A stretch of 64,000 nt of DNA, taken from contig JBMNGL010000006.1 in the NCBI GenBank assembly GCA_050949825.1, positions 49,764-113,763 of the forward strand, in the 5' to 3' direction. The translations under genes and the position numbers were made by a program. The stretch comes from DTU019 sp050949825. Its GTDB lineage: Bacteria > Bacillota > Syntrophomonadia > Syntrophomonadales > Syntrophomonadaceae. The notes below the pieces were generated by a model that was not told the origin of the DNA, did not search any database, and saw only the letters and a list, made by a program, of their open reading frames with translations. Shown in pieces: positions 17,806-26,564 of the stretch (its first letter is position 1; every line of letters starts with the position of its first letter).

Positions 17806-17833
17806 GACTAAGGCCTGAAAACGGGCCTTAGTC
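17806..17833 (-). terminator. Intrinsic terminator between bofC and ruvC
   Basis: A perfect 10-bp stem GACTAAGGCC / GGCCTTAGTC with an 8-nt loop is followed on the minus strand by TTTATTTT. It would end transcripts from bofC or the repeats and implies a separate ruvC promoter in 17721-17805. Confidence 0.7.
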
Positions 17834-17930
17834 AAAGCAAACTTGTGTTCGGGGTCTCTTTGCCGAAAATGCGCTGCGCGGTCTCTCGAAGACTCGGCAG
17901 TTCCCTGGCATTGCTATGCAAGCCCTCTAT

Positions 17931-18138
17931 GTCATCCTGAGGGCAGCGCCCGGTTTTGTCATCCTTAAGGGCAACGCCCGAAGGATCTTGGGCGAAGGGA
18001 ATAGCTCTGGCCAAGATCCTTCGCTTCGCTCAGGATGACAATGGTGGGTACATGGCATTGCTATGTAAGCCCTCTATGTCATCCTGAGGGCAGCGCCCGG
18101 TTTTGTCATCCTTAAGGGCAACACCCGAAGGATCTTGT
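17931..18138. repeat. Dispersed GTCATCCTGAG-type palindromic repeats
   Basis: Two and a half copies of a palindromic unit: GTCATCCTTAAGGGCAACGC, then CGAAGGATCTTGG, a spacer, CCAAGATCCTTCGCTTCG and CTCAGGATGAC. Similar units occur at 34043-34134 and 37823-38203. This family of noncoding repeats (GAGCGAAGCGAAGGATCT type) is known from many bacterial genomes. No gene is supported here. Confidence 0.75.
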
Positions 18139-18210
18139 TTAATGACTGCCGTTTTAGTTTATCGTGATGGAGCGAAGCGAAAAATCAGACCCTTCATTTC
18201 CTGGGGAGTG

Positions 18211-18777
18211 TCAAAGGTATTCGTCCAAATTCTCCAGGGCATCATTGAGCATGGCTTCATTCTCAAATTCATACTGCCCGCTGCGAATCGCTTCCACAAT
18301 CTCCTTAGGCAGGGAGTCTACCCTGATACTGGTCACCCGCTGCAGTTCATCATGTTCAGCATCCGGGCCTTTGTAAATGGCCAGGCGACCCTGGTATTCC
18401 TTTATCCGGACACGCTCATGTTCTTTGGGGCACCATCCGGGGACAGCCTGCCGCAAGGTAATGGTGTTGCCGACAATTGTAACCTGAAAACCGTTTTGTT
18501 CGTTATATTGGAGGCGGATTTCATCCTCTGTTTTGCCTATCAGACCCACTGCATTGGGAAACTCGGATATAACCACATGGCGGCATTGCTCATACGCGCG
18601 CTCGTATATAATCTGGGTATTATTATCCACCCGGCTTTGCACTGCTTGAACGTCAGCAAACGGCTTGCGTTCACTTAATATTTTGTTGAAGGGCTGCATC
18701 TCATTGAGCATAAATCCCAATCCCATGCCCAAAAGCAGCGTTCCCAGAACCATATAAACCATTCCCGTTCGTCGCAT
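18211..18777 (-). CDS. bofC: BofC-like sporulation protein
   Basis: The 188-residue product has an N-terminal membrane or signal segment (VYMVLGTLLLGMGLGFML). A C-terminal block YQGRLAIYKGPDAEHDELQR, then RVDSLPKEIVEAIRSG, resembles the BofC C-terminal domain. In Bacillus, BofC is a forespore protein that restrains the SpoIVB signal for sigma-K activation. Its position just upstream of ruvC/ruvA, as in many spore-formers, supports the call. GAGGTGAG precedes ATG 18777. The symbol rests on context plus partial similarity. Confidence 0.65.
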   Translation of the reverse strand: MRRTGMVYMVLGTLLLGMGLGFMLNEMQPFNKILSERKPFADVQAVQSRVDNNTQIIYERAYEQCRHVVISEFPNAVGLIGKTEDEIRLQYNEQNGFQVTIVGNTITLRQAVPGWCPKEHERVRIKEYQGRLAIYKGPDAEHDELQRVTSIRVDSLPKEIVEAIRSGQYEFENEAMLNDALENLDEYL

Positions 18778-18865
18778 GGTTTCTCACCTCTAGGCATATT
18801 ATTGCCAAATTATGCAAAAATATACCTTTAACTCTGCTGCAAAAAGCAATAATTAGGGACTCAAC

Positions 18866-18996
18866 TGAGGATTTTGCATAATGCCAAAATCTGCGCAGAT
18901 ATCTTTAGCAAGGCACAATATATGCTGTAACCATCTTTCAGGCTCCACTATATATTGAAATGCTGTTCTGTAAAAGATTATTATGCAAAACTCTCA
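18866..18996. mobile_element. 131-bp MITE, copy 1
   Basis: The element begins TGAGGATTTTGCATAAT and ends ATTATGCAAAACTCTCA, imperfect terminal inverted repeats of about 16 bp. The interior includes AATCTGCGCAGATATCTTTA and CCATCTTTCAGGCTCCACTA. Near-identical copies are at 21212-21342 (same orientation) and 38334-38463 (opposite). It is too small to encode a transposase, so a helper element elsewhere is implied. Confidence 0.8.
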
Positions 18997-19212
18997 TCTG
19001 TATAAAGCCGAATAAGAAGGAATGCAAGGGATTTCAACGATAATCCTAAATTGAAATATTCATCAGTTCTTGCACTGGGGTCACCTTGGGTTGCAGTGAA
19101 TGATTGCCAGTGGTTATTTTAAGAAAGGTTGATTTTAAGCGAAGGGCAAATTTCATGCAGGTTTTATGGGTTTTACCAGCGCAGTTCTTCCGGGCAAGGC
19201 AGCTATAATCCC

Positions 19213-20427
19213 CTAATTGTTGGCCTTATAATTATAAATTGGCTTAACTATAGCAGCTACATCTACAGTTTCCTGAATGTTGGATAATATTTCTTCAACC
19301 GGTTTATAGGCCTGGGGAGATTCATCCAGCGTATGCTCATTAACCGATGTAGTATAGATTCCTTGCATTGTCTCTTGATACTCACTTATGCTTATCATTT
19401 CTTTGGCCTTGCTTCTGCTCATGGTTCTTCCTGCCCCGTGGGGGGCGGAATAATTCCATTCGGGATTACCTTTGCCGATAGCGATAATACTCCCGTCCCT
19501 CATATTAATGGGAATTATCAGTTTCTCCCCGGCATAAGCAGATACACTGCCTTTACGGATTATGTTGTCGTTAAAATTGATGTAGTTATGTACAGTATGA
19601 AAGCTGCCAAAACTGACCAGAGACATTTTTTGCAGGATAATATTGCTTATCGTTTCCCTGTTTAGGGCTGCATAATCCTGGCATATTTTCATATCATGCA
19701 GGTACTTTTCCCGGAATTCTCCGCCAAGATAGCAAAGTTCCTTATCATACTTGGGTTTTAAGTGGCTATACTGGTTTTTCAACTTATTTAGAGCAGCTTG
19801 AATCAGATGTCTTTTGCCCTTTTCTTTATAATCTTTAATTATTGCTTCTCTCTCCATAAAGTAGCTTTCTTTACCGCTACAAAGGTCAACAGCCAGGTTT
19901 TGATAGAGGTCTGCAACCTGTTTACCCAGATTTCTGCTGCCGGAGTGTATCACCAGATAAATATTATTCTCATCGTCTTTGTTCAGTTCGATAAAATGGT
20001 TGCCACCACCAAGGGTTCCTAAGCTTCTTTCAATTCTTTTGGTATCTCTTAATTCCCGGTAACAATATAAGTCTTGTAGCTCTGGGAACTTAACCATCCT
20101 TCCCTGGTGGGTCTTTGTACCGGCAGGTATGTATTTATGGATTACCTCATCAAACCGGGGCAAATCAATATCGACTTTGCCGAGTTCGACAACATACATA
20201 CCACAGCCGATGTCAACACCAACCAGATTGGGGATAACCATTTCGCCCAGATCCGCAGTTAAACCGATTACGCATCCTATACCGGCATGATAATCGGGCA
20301 TTATACGTATCTTGCAATCCTTAACAAACTCTTGATTGCAAAGCTTTATTATCTGATCGATGGCAGTTTGTTCCATCTTGTCAGAGTATATTATGGCAGT
20401 ATTAAAGCGCCCCTTTACCTCAAACAC
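19213..20427 (-). CDS. rtcB: RNA ligase RtcB
   Basis: The 404-residue product matches RtcB: IRIMPDYHAGIGCVIG, the metal-site segment VGVDIGCGMYVVEL, LGTLGGGNHFIEL, IHSGSRNLGKQ, and the C-terminal APHGAGRTMSRSKAKE carrying the GTP-reactive His region. RtcB joins 3'-phosphate and 5'-OH RNA ends in repair or splicing. It starts at GTG 20427 with AAGGAG upstream. It stands alone, without archease, in an insert between bofC and yebC flanked by MITE copies. Confidence 0.93.
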   Translation of the reverse strand: MFEVKGRFNTAIIYSDKMEQTAIDQIIKLCNQEFVKDCKIRIMPDYHAGIGCVIGLTADLGEMVIPNLVGVDIGCGMYVVELGKVDIDLPRFDEVIHKYIPAGTKTHQGRMVKFPELQDLYCYRELRDTKRIERSLGTLGGGNHFIELNKDDENNIYLVIHSGSRNLGKQVADLYQNLAVDLCSGKESYFMEREAIIKDYKEKGKRHLIQAALNKLKNQYSHLKPKYDKELCYLGGEFREKYLHDMKICQDYAALNRETISNIILQKMSLVSFGSFHTVHNYINFNDNIIRKGSVSAYAGEKLIIPINMRDGSIIAIGKGNPEWNYSAPHGAGRTMSRSKAKEMISISEYQETMQGIYTTSVNEHTLDESPQAYKPVEEILSNIQETVDVAAIVKPIYNYKANN

Positions 20428-20730
20428 TCTTATGACTCCTTATATCAGAGTTTGAATTAACTCCAATCGTCACCTATGACGGCCTTTTCGCAGGCTGTGC
20501 AGATCATTGTCTATCATTCCTGAACATCTCCTTAATTTTTGTTCAGGTTTATTGTCCCATCTTTGCTAAGTCATTTAGTTTTTGTCACTTACGCAGATGT
20601 ACCCAATAGCTATACTTCTTATCAATCATGGGCAATATAATACAGAGTATTTGGTGACTTTTAGGCTGATGAATAGTTGTTTGTCCATTGAGCAGAATAT
20701 TATTGATTATAATTAGAAAGGGAGGATACC
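20428..20730. other. Intergenic region between divergent rtcB and the Cys-rich gene
   Basis: No coding frame is supported. It holds an 8-bp stem CCTGAACA (20519-20526) / TGTTCAGG (20540-20547), possibly an operator or leader hairpin. It should also contain the promoters of both flanking genes. Confidence 0.4.
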
Positions 20731-21072
20731 ATGGCAAATATCCAAACATCAGTCAGTAAGTATCAGGCATGTATCGACGCATGTGCCAAATGCTTACAGG
20801 TATGTAACCAATGCTTCAATTCTTGTTTGCAAGAACCCGATACCCATGCACGAGCAAACTGCATCAAAACCCTCAGGCTGTGTGCAGATATGTGCAATTT
20901 AGCAGTTGAAGCAATGACAATGGATCATCCGGATGCCAAATTTATTTGCAATATGTGCAGGACTATTTGCGATACCTGCGCTACAGAATGCATGATGTTT
21001 AAAGATCAACACTGCCAGCAATGCGCTAATATTTGTCACCAATGTGCAAACGAATGTGCCAAAATGATGTAG
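20731..21072 (+). CDS. Cys-rich four-helix-bundle copper-binding protein (DUF326, Csp-like)
   Basis: The 113-residue protein has a regular pattern of Cys at helix spacing, for example CIDACAKCLQVCNQCFNSC, CADMCNL, CNMCRTICDTCATEC and CQQCANICHQCANEC. This is the pattern of DUF326/Csp copper storage proteins, in which Cys line a four-helix bundle that binds many Cu(I) ions. There is no signal peptide, so it is a cytosolic Csp3-like form. A GGGAGG site precedes ATG 20731 and a terminator follows. Confidence 0.85.
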   Translation: MANIQTSVSKYQACIDACAKCLQVCNQCFNSCLQEPDTHARANCIKTLRLCADMCNLAVEAMTMDHPDAKFICNMCRTICDTCATECMMFKDQHCQQCANICHQCANECAKMM

Positions 21073-21093
21073 AAACAGTATAATTTGTAAAAT

Positions 21094-21118
21094 AGAGCCT
21101 CACCCTGGGGCTCTTTTT
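21094..21118 (+). terminator. Intrinsic terminator of the Cys-rich gene
   Basis: Stem AGAGCC / GGCTCT followed by TTTTTT on the plus strand, about 20 bp past the stop codon. Confidence 0.8.
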
Positions 21119-21211
21119 TACAATCCATCTAGAAATGAAAAACGTAGTGTTAGGGTGTCGCAATTTTAACATGTTATGAATTAATTTATGCCGCAATATT
21201 CCATTTATAAG

Positions 21212-21342
21212 TGAGGTTTTTGCATAATTCCAAAATCTGCGCAGATATCTTTAGAAAAGCACAATATATGGTGTAACCATCTTTCAGGCTCCACTATATA
21301 TTGAAATGCTATTCTGTAAAAGTTAATTATGCAAAACTCTCA
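21212..21342. mobile_element. 131-bp MITE, copy 2
   Basis: Starts TGAGGTTTTTGCATAAT and ends ATTATGCAAAACTCTCA. The interior matches copy 1 (18866-18996) with only scattered substitutions. Copies 1 and 2 are in the same orientation and bracket rtcB and the Cys-rich gene. Confidence 0.8.
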
Positions 21343-21356
21343 AAGTATAAGTTGAC

Positions 21357-21554
21357 TTAATGAGAACATCGAAAAAGTAAAAACAATATTCCAATAATTG
21401 TAACCGAAGTGATAATCTTAGTAAGGCAGCCTCCCTTGGTTAACTCCCCCAAGTCCCCTATCATTGAACGGTTTATTGAATCCGCAAAATTAGTCATGGG
21501 GTGTTTTTTATATTCTTCTGTTTTGCGTTTATCTTGTTTATCCCTTATATCCAT
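21357..21554 (-). CDS. Small single-pass membrane protein (possibly DUF6366-like)
   Basis: The 65-residue product has a charged N-terminus, the segment MTNFADSINRSMIGDLGELT and a C-terminal helix IITSVTIIGILFLLF. The order (polar N-terminus, NxxDSxNR-type motif, one helix) resembles DUF6366 proteins of Firmicutes; this match is from memory and tentative. Its ATG is at 21554 and it begins just upstream of the RAYT array. Confidence 0.45.
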   Translation of the reverse strand: MDIRDKQDKRKTEEYKKHPMTNFADSINRSMIGDLGELTKGGCLTKIITSVTIIGILFLLFRCSH

Positions 21555-21665
21555 GATTTTACCTTCATATTTTTAAGTAGGTTTGTACACATTTTTCTAC
21601 TAATGTTCAGTAAGATAGTATTGATTCCTCTTTCTATTTGTGTCGTTAAATATGAATAATGGGGA

Positions 21666-22163
21666 TTATATGTAGTATTTATCAAGTTCCCATTTCAAGG
21701 GATTTGTATCAATATAATCCCATATTTTCCGGTATTCTGTTTCGTTGCGGATAATATGGTCATGGTACGACTTCTGCCAAATCTTTTTGTCAAATGGTGG
21801 GTGTTCTCCCTTTTTAACAAAGTCAATATATAGTTTTGTGGTTAATGTTTTAAATCGTTTTATATATTCAGATAATGTAGGGAACGGCCCCTGTGCCGTT
21901 CCGCCATGTTGTATCAACATAATCGCGTGTAAGTGGTTTGGCATAACAATAAATTTGTCGATAATTATATCCGGATAAAATCCTGATATTTCTTCAAATT
22001 TATTAAATACCATTAAACCTGCATTGTTTAAAATCAAATTACTGTTTTCAATTCTTCCAAACAAAGGCAATCGATTTTGGGTGCATATTGTAATGAAATA
22101 CGCATTATTTTGACTATAATTATAGTTTTGGAGACGCTGTAATTTGCGTTGCGGTAAATTCAT
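21666..22163 (-). CDS. REP-associated tyrosine transposase (RAYT), apparently complete
   Basis: The 165-residue core starts MNLPQRKLQRLQNYNYS. It has the HUH motif in FIVMPNHLHAIML and the C-terminal helix IWQKSYHDHIIRNETEYRKI, whose Tyr is the expected nucleophile. This is the TnpA-REP (IS200/IS605-like) family, thought to mobilise REP hairpins. An upstream in-frame extension to ATG 22283 consists of translated REP sequence (NDPCVVPNQRPRVVPK), so the core start is preferred. A REP hairpin (21881-21902) lies in frame inside the coding sequence. Confidence 0.8.
   Translation of the reverse strand: MNLPQRKLQRLQNYNYSQNNAYFITICTQNRLPLFGRIENSNLILNNAGLMVFNKFEEISGFYPDIIIDKFIVMPNHLHAIMLIQHGGTAQGPFPTLSEYIKRFKTLTTKLYIDFVKKGEHPPFDKKIWQKSYHDHIIRNETEYRKIWDYIDTNPLKWELDKYYI
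21881..21902. repeat. REP hairpin inside the RAYT coding frame
   Basis: Perfect 8-bp stem GGAACGGC / GCCGTTCC with a CCCTGT loop, read in frame as GGTAQGPF just after the HUH motif. The same insertion is present in the three shorter copies, near 22473, 23137 and 23756. Intergenic REPs have GGAACGAC / GTCGTTCC, a compensating base-pair change. Confidence 0.8.
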
Positions 22164-22344
22164 AAAATCACACTGTTTCGGAACGACACGGGGGCGTTGA
22201 TTCGGAACGACACAGGGGTCGTTCCCTACAAGATTAACGAAATTATAGAATAGGTACTCGTATCGCCTGAATACGATGTTCATGTATTTCTACCGAAATC
22301 ACCGTCACTGTTTCGGAACGACACAGGGGTCGTTCCCTACAAAT

Positions 22345-22755
22345 TCACTGTTTCGGAACGACACGGGGGGCGTTCCCTACTTTTCTAGGTTTAGTATAGC
22401 TTAATTCTACAAAGTTAATATATAGTTTTGTGGTTAATGTTTTAAATCGTTTTATGTATTCAGATAATGTAGGGAACGGCCCCTGTGCCGTTCCGCCATG
22501 TTGTATCAACATAATCGCGTGTAAGTGGTTAGGCATGACAATAAATTTGTCGATAATTATATCCGGATAAAATGCTGATATTTCTTCAAATTTATTAAAT
22601 ACCATTAAACCTGCATTGTTTAAAATCAAATTACTGTTTTCAATTCTTCCAAACAAAGGCAATCGATTTTGGGTGCATATTGTAATGAAATACGCATTAT
22701 TTTGACTATAATTATAGTTTTGGAGACGCTGTAATTTGCGTTGCGGTAAATTCAT
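22345..22755 (-). pseudogene. C-terminally truncated RAYT, copy 2
   Basis: Residues 1 to about 115 are nearly identical to the complete RAYT and keep the HUH motif. After LYINFVELSYTKPRKVGN the frame ends in translated REP sequence (APRVVPKQ). The Tyr-containing helix (KSYHDHIIR) is missing, so it should not be able to cleave DNA alone. The frame is otherwise undamaged, suggesting recent duplication. Confidence 0.7.
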
Positions 22756-23010
22756 AAAATCACACTGTTTCGGAACGACACAGGGGGCGTTCCCTACCGG
22801 AACGACACAGGGGGCGTTGATTCGGAACGACACAGGGGTCGGATTCGGAACGACACGGGGCGTTGATTCGGAACGACACGGGGGTCGTTCCCTACAAGAT
22901 TAACGAAATTATAGAATAGGTACTCGTATCGCCTGAATACGATGTTCATGTATTTCTACCGAAATCACCGTCACTGTTTCGGAACGACACAGGGGTCGTT
23001 CCCTACAAAT

Positions 23011-23421
23011 TCACTGTTTCGGAACGACACAGGGGTCGTTCCCTACTTTTCTAGGTTTAGTATAGCTTAATTCTACAAAGTCAATATATAGTTTTGTGGT
23101 TAATGTTTTAAATCGTTTTATATATTCAGATAATGTAGGGAACGGCCCCTGTGCCGTTCCGTCGTGTTGTATCAACATAATCGCGTGTAAGTGGTTAGGC
23201 ATGACAATAAATTTGTCGATAATTATATCCGGATAAAATCCTGATATTTCTTCAAATTTATTAAATACCATTAAACCTGCATTGTTTAAAATCAAATTAC
23301 TGTTTTCAATTCTTCCAAACAAAGGCAATCGATTTTGGGTGCATATTGTAATGAAATACGCATTATTTTGACTATAATTATAGTTTTGGAGACGCTGTAA
23401 TTTGCGTTGCGGTAAATTCAT
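23011..23421 (-). pseudogene. C-terminally truncated RAYT, copy 3
   Basis: Same structure as copy 2: HUH motif kept, catalytic-Tyr helix replaced by a REP-derived tail (VGNDPCVVPKQ). It differs in the segment LIQHDGTAQG, where His-Asp replaces His-Gly. It is part of the tandem array. Confidence 0.7.
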
Positions 23422-23628
23422 AAAATCACACTGTTTCGGAACGACACAGGGGGCGTTGATTCGGAACGACACGGGGGTCGTTGATTCGGAACGACACGGG
23501 GGTCGTTCCCTACAAGATTAACGAAATTATAGAATAGGTACTCGTATCGCCTGAATACGATGTTCATGTATTTCTACCGAAATCACCGTCACTGTTTCGG
23601 AACGACACAGGGGTCGTTCCCTACAAAT

Positions 23629-24039
23629 TCACTGTTTCGGAACGACACGGGGGGCGTTCCCTACTTTTCTAGGTTTAGTATAGCTTAATTCTACAAAGTT
23701 AATATATAGTTTTGTGGTTAATGTTTTAAATCGTTTTATATATTCAGATAATGTAGGGAACGGCCCCTGTGCCGTTCCGCCATGTTGTATCAACATAATC
23801 GCGTGTAAGTGGTTAGGCATGACAATAAATTTGTCGATAATTATATCCGGATAAAATCCTGATATTTCTTCAAATTTATTAAATACCATTAAACCTGCAT
23901 TGTTTAAAATCAAATTACTGTTTTCAATTCTTCCAAACAAAGGCAATCGATTTTGGGTGCATATTGTAATGAAATACGCATTATTTTGACTATAATTATA
24001 GTTTTGGAGACGCTGTAATTTGCGTTGCGGTAAATTCAT
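23629..24039 (-). pseudogene. C-terminally truncated RAYT, copy 4
   Basis: Same truncation point and REP-derived tail (VGNAPRVVPKQ) as copies 2 and 3, with intact HUH motif. It lies next to the densest REP cluster (24050-24315). Confidence 0.7.
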
Positions 24040-24317
24040 AAAATCACACTGTTTCGGAACGACACAGGGGGTCGTTCCCTACCGGAACGACACCGTTTCG
24101 GAACGACACGGGGGGCGTTGTTTCGGAACGATACAGGGGGCATTGATTCGGAACGACACGGGGGGCGTTCCCTACCGGAACGATACGAGGGTCACCGTTT
24201 CGGAACGACACGGGGGGCGTTGTTTCGGAACGATACAGGGGGCGTTGATTCGGAACGACACGGGGGTCGTTCCCTACAAATTCACCGTTTCGGAATGACA
24301 CGGGGGGCGTTTCCTAC

Positions 24318-25073
24318 CTAGCTGAGTTTTGCCAATACCTCATCAGTCAGGTTCATGTTGGTATAAACCTGTTGTACATCATCGTGATCTTCCAAAAGCT
24401 CAATCAGCTTAATAACCTTTAGAGCAGTGTCCACATCATTGATTTCTACCTGGTTCTCCGGTAGCATGTCCAAATCCGCTTCCGCAATGGTGAGGCCGGC
24501 ATTTTCCAAAGCCTCCTTCACCTCCAGGAAGCTTTCCGGACTGGTGATGATATCATAACTATCGCCTTCGTCCTGCAGGTCATCAGCACCGAGTTCCAGA
24601 GCCAGCAGCAGCAATTCTTCTTCATCAGGGGCCTGTTCTTTGTTGATGCTGATCAGCCCTACCCGTTTAAACATCCAGGACACACAGCCGCTTTCCCCCA
24701 GGTTGCCGTTATGCTTGGAAAATAAATGCCTGATATCGGGTGCGGTGCGGTTTCGGTTGTCGGTGGCGATATCCAGCATCACCGCCACCCCGGCCGGGGC
24801 ATAACCTTCATAGACAATCTCTTCAAGGGCTTCGCCCTGTATCTCTCCGGTGCCTTTTTTTATTGCCCGGGTGATGTTTTCATTGGGCATATTAATGCTT
24901 TTGGCCTTTTGTATGGCCAGCTTGAGCTTGGCATTGCTGTCCGGGTCGCCGCCTCCGCCGCTTTTTGCCGCAATGGTGATCTCTTTGGCGACTTTGGTGA
25001 ATTCCTTGCCCCGTTTCTCATCGGAGCGTGCTTTCTTATGTTTGATATTGGCCCACTTGGAGTGTCCTGCCAT
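24318..25073 (-). CDS. yebC: YebC/PmpR family protein
   Basis: The 251-residue product starts MAGHSKWANIKHKKARSDEK, the family's invariant N-terminus. It continues with GGDPDSNAKLKLAIQKAKS, MPNENITRAIKKGTG and GYAPAGVAVML. YebC proteins act in transcription control and, by recent work on the family, in translation of difficult sequences. It often lies directly upstream of bofC/ruvC; here about 5.5 kb of accessory DNA separates them. Confidence 0.95.
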   Translation of the reverse strand: MAGHSKWANIKHKKARSDEKRGKEFTKVAKEITIAAKSGGGGDPDSNAKLKLAIQKAKSINMPNENITRAIKKGTGEIQGEALEEIVYEGYAPAGVAVMLDIATDNRNRTAPDIRHLFSKHNGNLGESGCVSWMFKRVGLISINKEQAPDEEELLLLALELGADDLQDEGDSYDIITSPESFLEVKEALENAGLTIAEADLDMLPENQVEINDVDTALKVIKLIELLEDHDDVQQVYTNMNLTDEVLAKLS

Positions 25074-25097
25074 AAAATAATCCCCCTTAAAAGGCTG

Positions 25098-25784
25098 TTA
25101 CCATAGGCCCGGTATCAGCTTTCTGGTCTTTTTCATATATTCCCTGTATTGATCCCCGAAATGTTTCACCATGAAGGCTTCCTCCAGATTGATGCGATAG
25201 ATAAGGGCGGGCAAGGTGGCCAGCAAGGTAATCAATAAAGCGCCCCAGGAACTCAATATCATGGCAATGGCGATCAGACTGACAAAAACCCCCAGGTATA
25301 GAGGATGGCGAATAATGCGGTAAGCTCCGCCGGTGATCAGTAAATGTTCTTCATAAACCGCGATGCGAGGGTTAAAGAATTTGCCGATGGCCGCAAAGCC
25401 CCGCCACCTTATGAAACAGGAGATAAAAAACAGGATAAAGCCTGTATAGATGATGCCTGGTTCCAGAATATACATACGGGTTTTGTGCAAGGACAAAAAA
25501 TCAATAGCAGCATATAAGAGAGCAATCATGGAGAACAACTGCAGATAAGCGTAAGACCAGCGATCATCATCCTCTACTACAAATACATCCGGATCCCGGT
25601 AGAGCAAGGTTTCAGACAGTATAGTCCAGACAAAATAGACCGCCACAAAAGCAGTTATAACCGCAAAGTCGAACCTGGGCAGGCGGCCGCTGAGCACATA
25701 TTGGTTGGCTACATAGGCCACATAGAGAAAGACTGCAACCGCTACGGTAATCCGAATTAGTACACTTCGTTGCCTGGAATTCAT
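25098..25784 (-). CDS. Isoprenylcysteine methyltransferase-like (ICMT/PEMT fold) membrane protein
   Basis: The 228-residue polytopic protein has its conserved region near residues 140-228: LLITGGAYRIIRHPLYLGVF (the RHPxYxG signature of ICMT/PEMT methyltransferases) and EEAFMVKHFGDQYREYMKKT (the E...YxxY signature). It probably methylates a lipid or isoprenoid-type substrate with SAM at the membrane. ATG 25784 has GAAAGGAG upstream. It lies downstream of nadE. Confidence 0.75.
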   Translation of the reverse strand: MNSRQRSVLIRITVAVAVFLYVAYVANQYVLSGRLPRFDFAVITAFVAVYFVWTILSETLLYRDPDVFVVEDDDRWSYAYLQLFSMIALLYAAIDFLSLHKTRMYILEPGIIYTGFILFFISCFIRWRGFAAIGKFFNPRIAVYEEHLLITGGAYRIIRHPLYLGVFVSLIAIAMILSSWGALLITLLATLPALIYRINLEEAFMVKHFGDQYREYMKKTRKLIPGLW

Positions 25785-25809
25785 AAGACTCCTTTCAAGC
25801 CATCAGTAT

Positions 25810-26562
25810 TCAGCCATTTAGGATATGAGCGGGCACAACGGCTACTCGGGGCAGGCTGCGTTTATGAAGGTTGGCCTGCACCATGGCCTCGATCCTGGTT
25901 CTGGTGAACGCGTCCACATGACCGCCGGTCAGATAGGCGTCCAGCTCACTATAGGCAAACCCCATTTCCCCTTCATCGGTTTGTCCCACCCACAAACCAC
26001 CGGAAGGCGGTTTATTGATGATGACATCAGGTACTTGCAAATAGTGGGCCAGGTCAAAAACGTCTCTTTTCAGCAAATCACCCAGCAACTGCAAATCCAC
26101 GGCATTGTCACCGTATTTGGTGGTATAGCCCACACTGATTTCGCTTTTGTTGCTGGCCCCAACTACCAGATAGTTCCGGGCTTGAGCAGCATAGTACAGG
26201 GTTAACATGCGCAAGCGCGGTTTCATGTTGGCTCTGAGTAGCTTACCAGAATCCGCATCAGCCTTGAGGTAGGCCTCAAACTGAGCTACCAGCAAAAGAT
26301 AGGCATTATCAAGATCAACAATATTATAGGGGATGTCATTAACTTCTGCCAGCAACTGGCCATGCCAGAGATCGGTCAAATCGCTTTCACAGGGCAAGAG
26401 CAGGGCTTGCACGTGGTTGGGAAAGGCCTTTTTGGCAATCAAGGCTGCCACTGCTGAATCCACGCCGCCACTGACGCCAAGCACGACTCCGGATTTACCG
26501 GCTGCGGTGACCTCCTGGCGCAACCAGTCAACCAGGTAGTTTACCACTGTCTCTGGATTCAT
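25810..26562 (-). CDS. nadE: Ammonia-dependent NAD+ synthetase
   Basis: The 250-residue product has the ATP-pyrophosphatase loop LGVSGGVDSAVAALIAKK. It also has VVGASNKSEISVGYTTKYGD, typical of NadE, and KPPSGGLWVGQTDEGEMGFA. No glutaminase domain is present, so it should use free ammonia to convert deamido-NAD to NAD. It follows cysK by 2 bp and is the last-but-one gene of the SAM-riboswitch operon. Confidence 0.93.
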   Translation of the reverse strand: MNPETVVNYLVDWLRQEVTAAGKSGVVLGVSGGVDSAVAALIAKKAFPNHVQALLLPCESDLTDLWHGQLLAEVNDIPYNIVDLDNAYLLLVAQFEAYLKADADSGKLLRANMKPRLRMLTLYYAAQARNYLVVGASNKSEISVGYTTKYGDNAVDLQLLGDLLKRDVFDLAHYLQVPDVIINKPPSGGLWVGQTDEGEMGFAYSELDAYLTGGHVDAFTRTRIEAMVQANLHKRSLPRVAVVPAHILNG

Positions 26563-26564
26563 TC

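Larger units (their letters stand above)
22176..24315. repeat. REP palindrome array and tandem RAYT duplication
   Basis: Many copies of CGGAACGACACGGGGGTCGT followed by TCCCTAC (and variants with CAGGGG or lacking the right half) fill the spacers. They are densest at 22176-22230, 22313-22380, 22765-22900, 22977-23046, 23430-23512, 23596-23665 and 24050-24315. A larger unit of about 620-665 bp (truncated RAYT, REP cluster, an 80-bp spacer starting AAGATTAACGAAATTATAG, and two REPs) is repeated in tandem three times after the complete RAYT. No other gene is supported in 24040-24317. Confidence 0.8.

Noticed and set aside
24044..24321. Short open frames rich in RNDTGG / NAPRVVP peptides
   Set aside because: They are translations of the REP palindromes in intergenic DNA, without ribosome sites.
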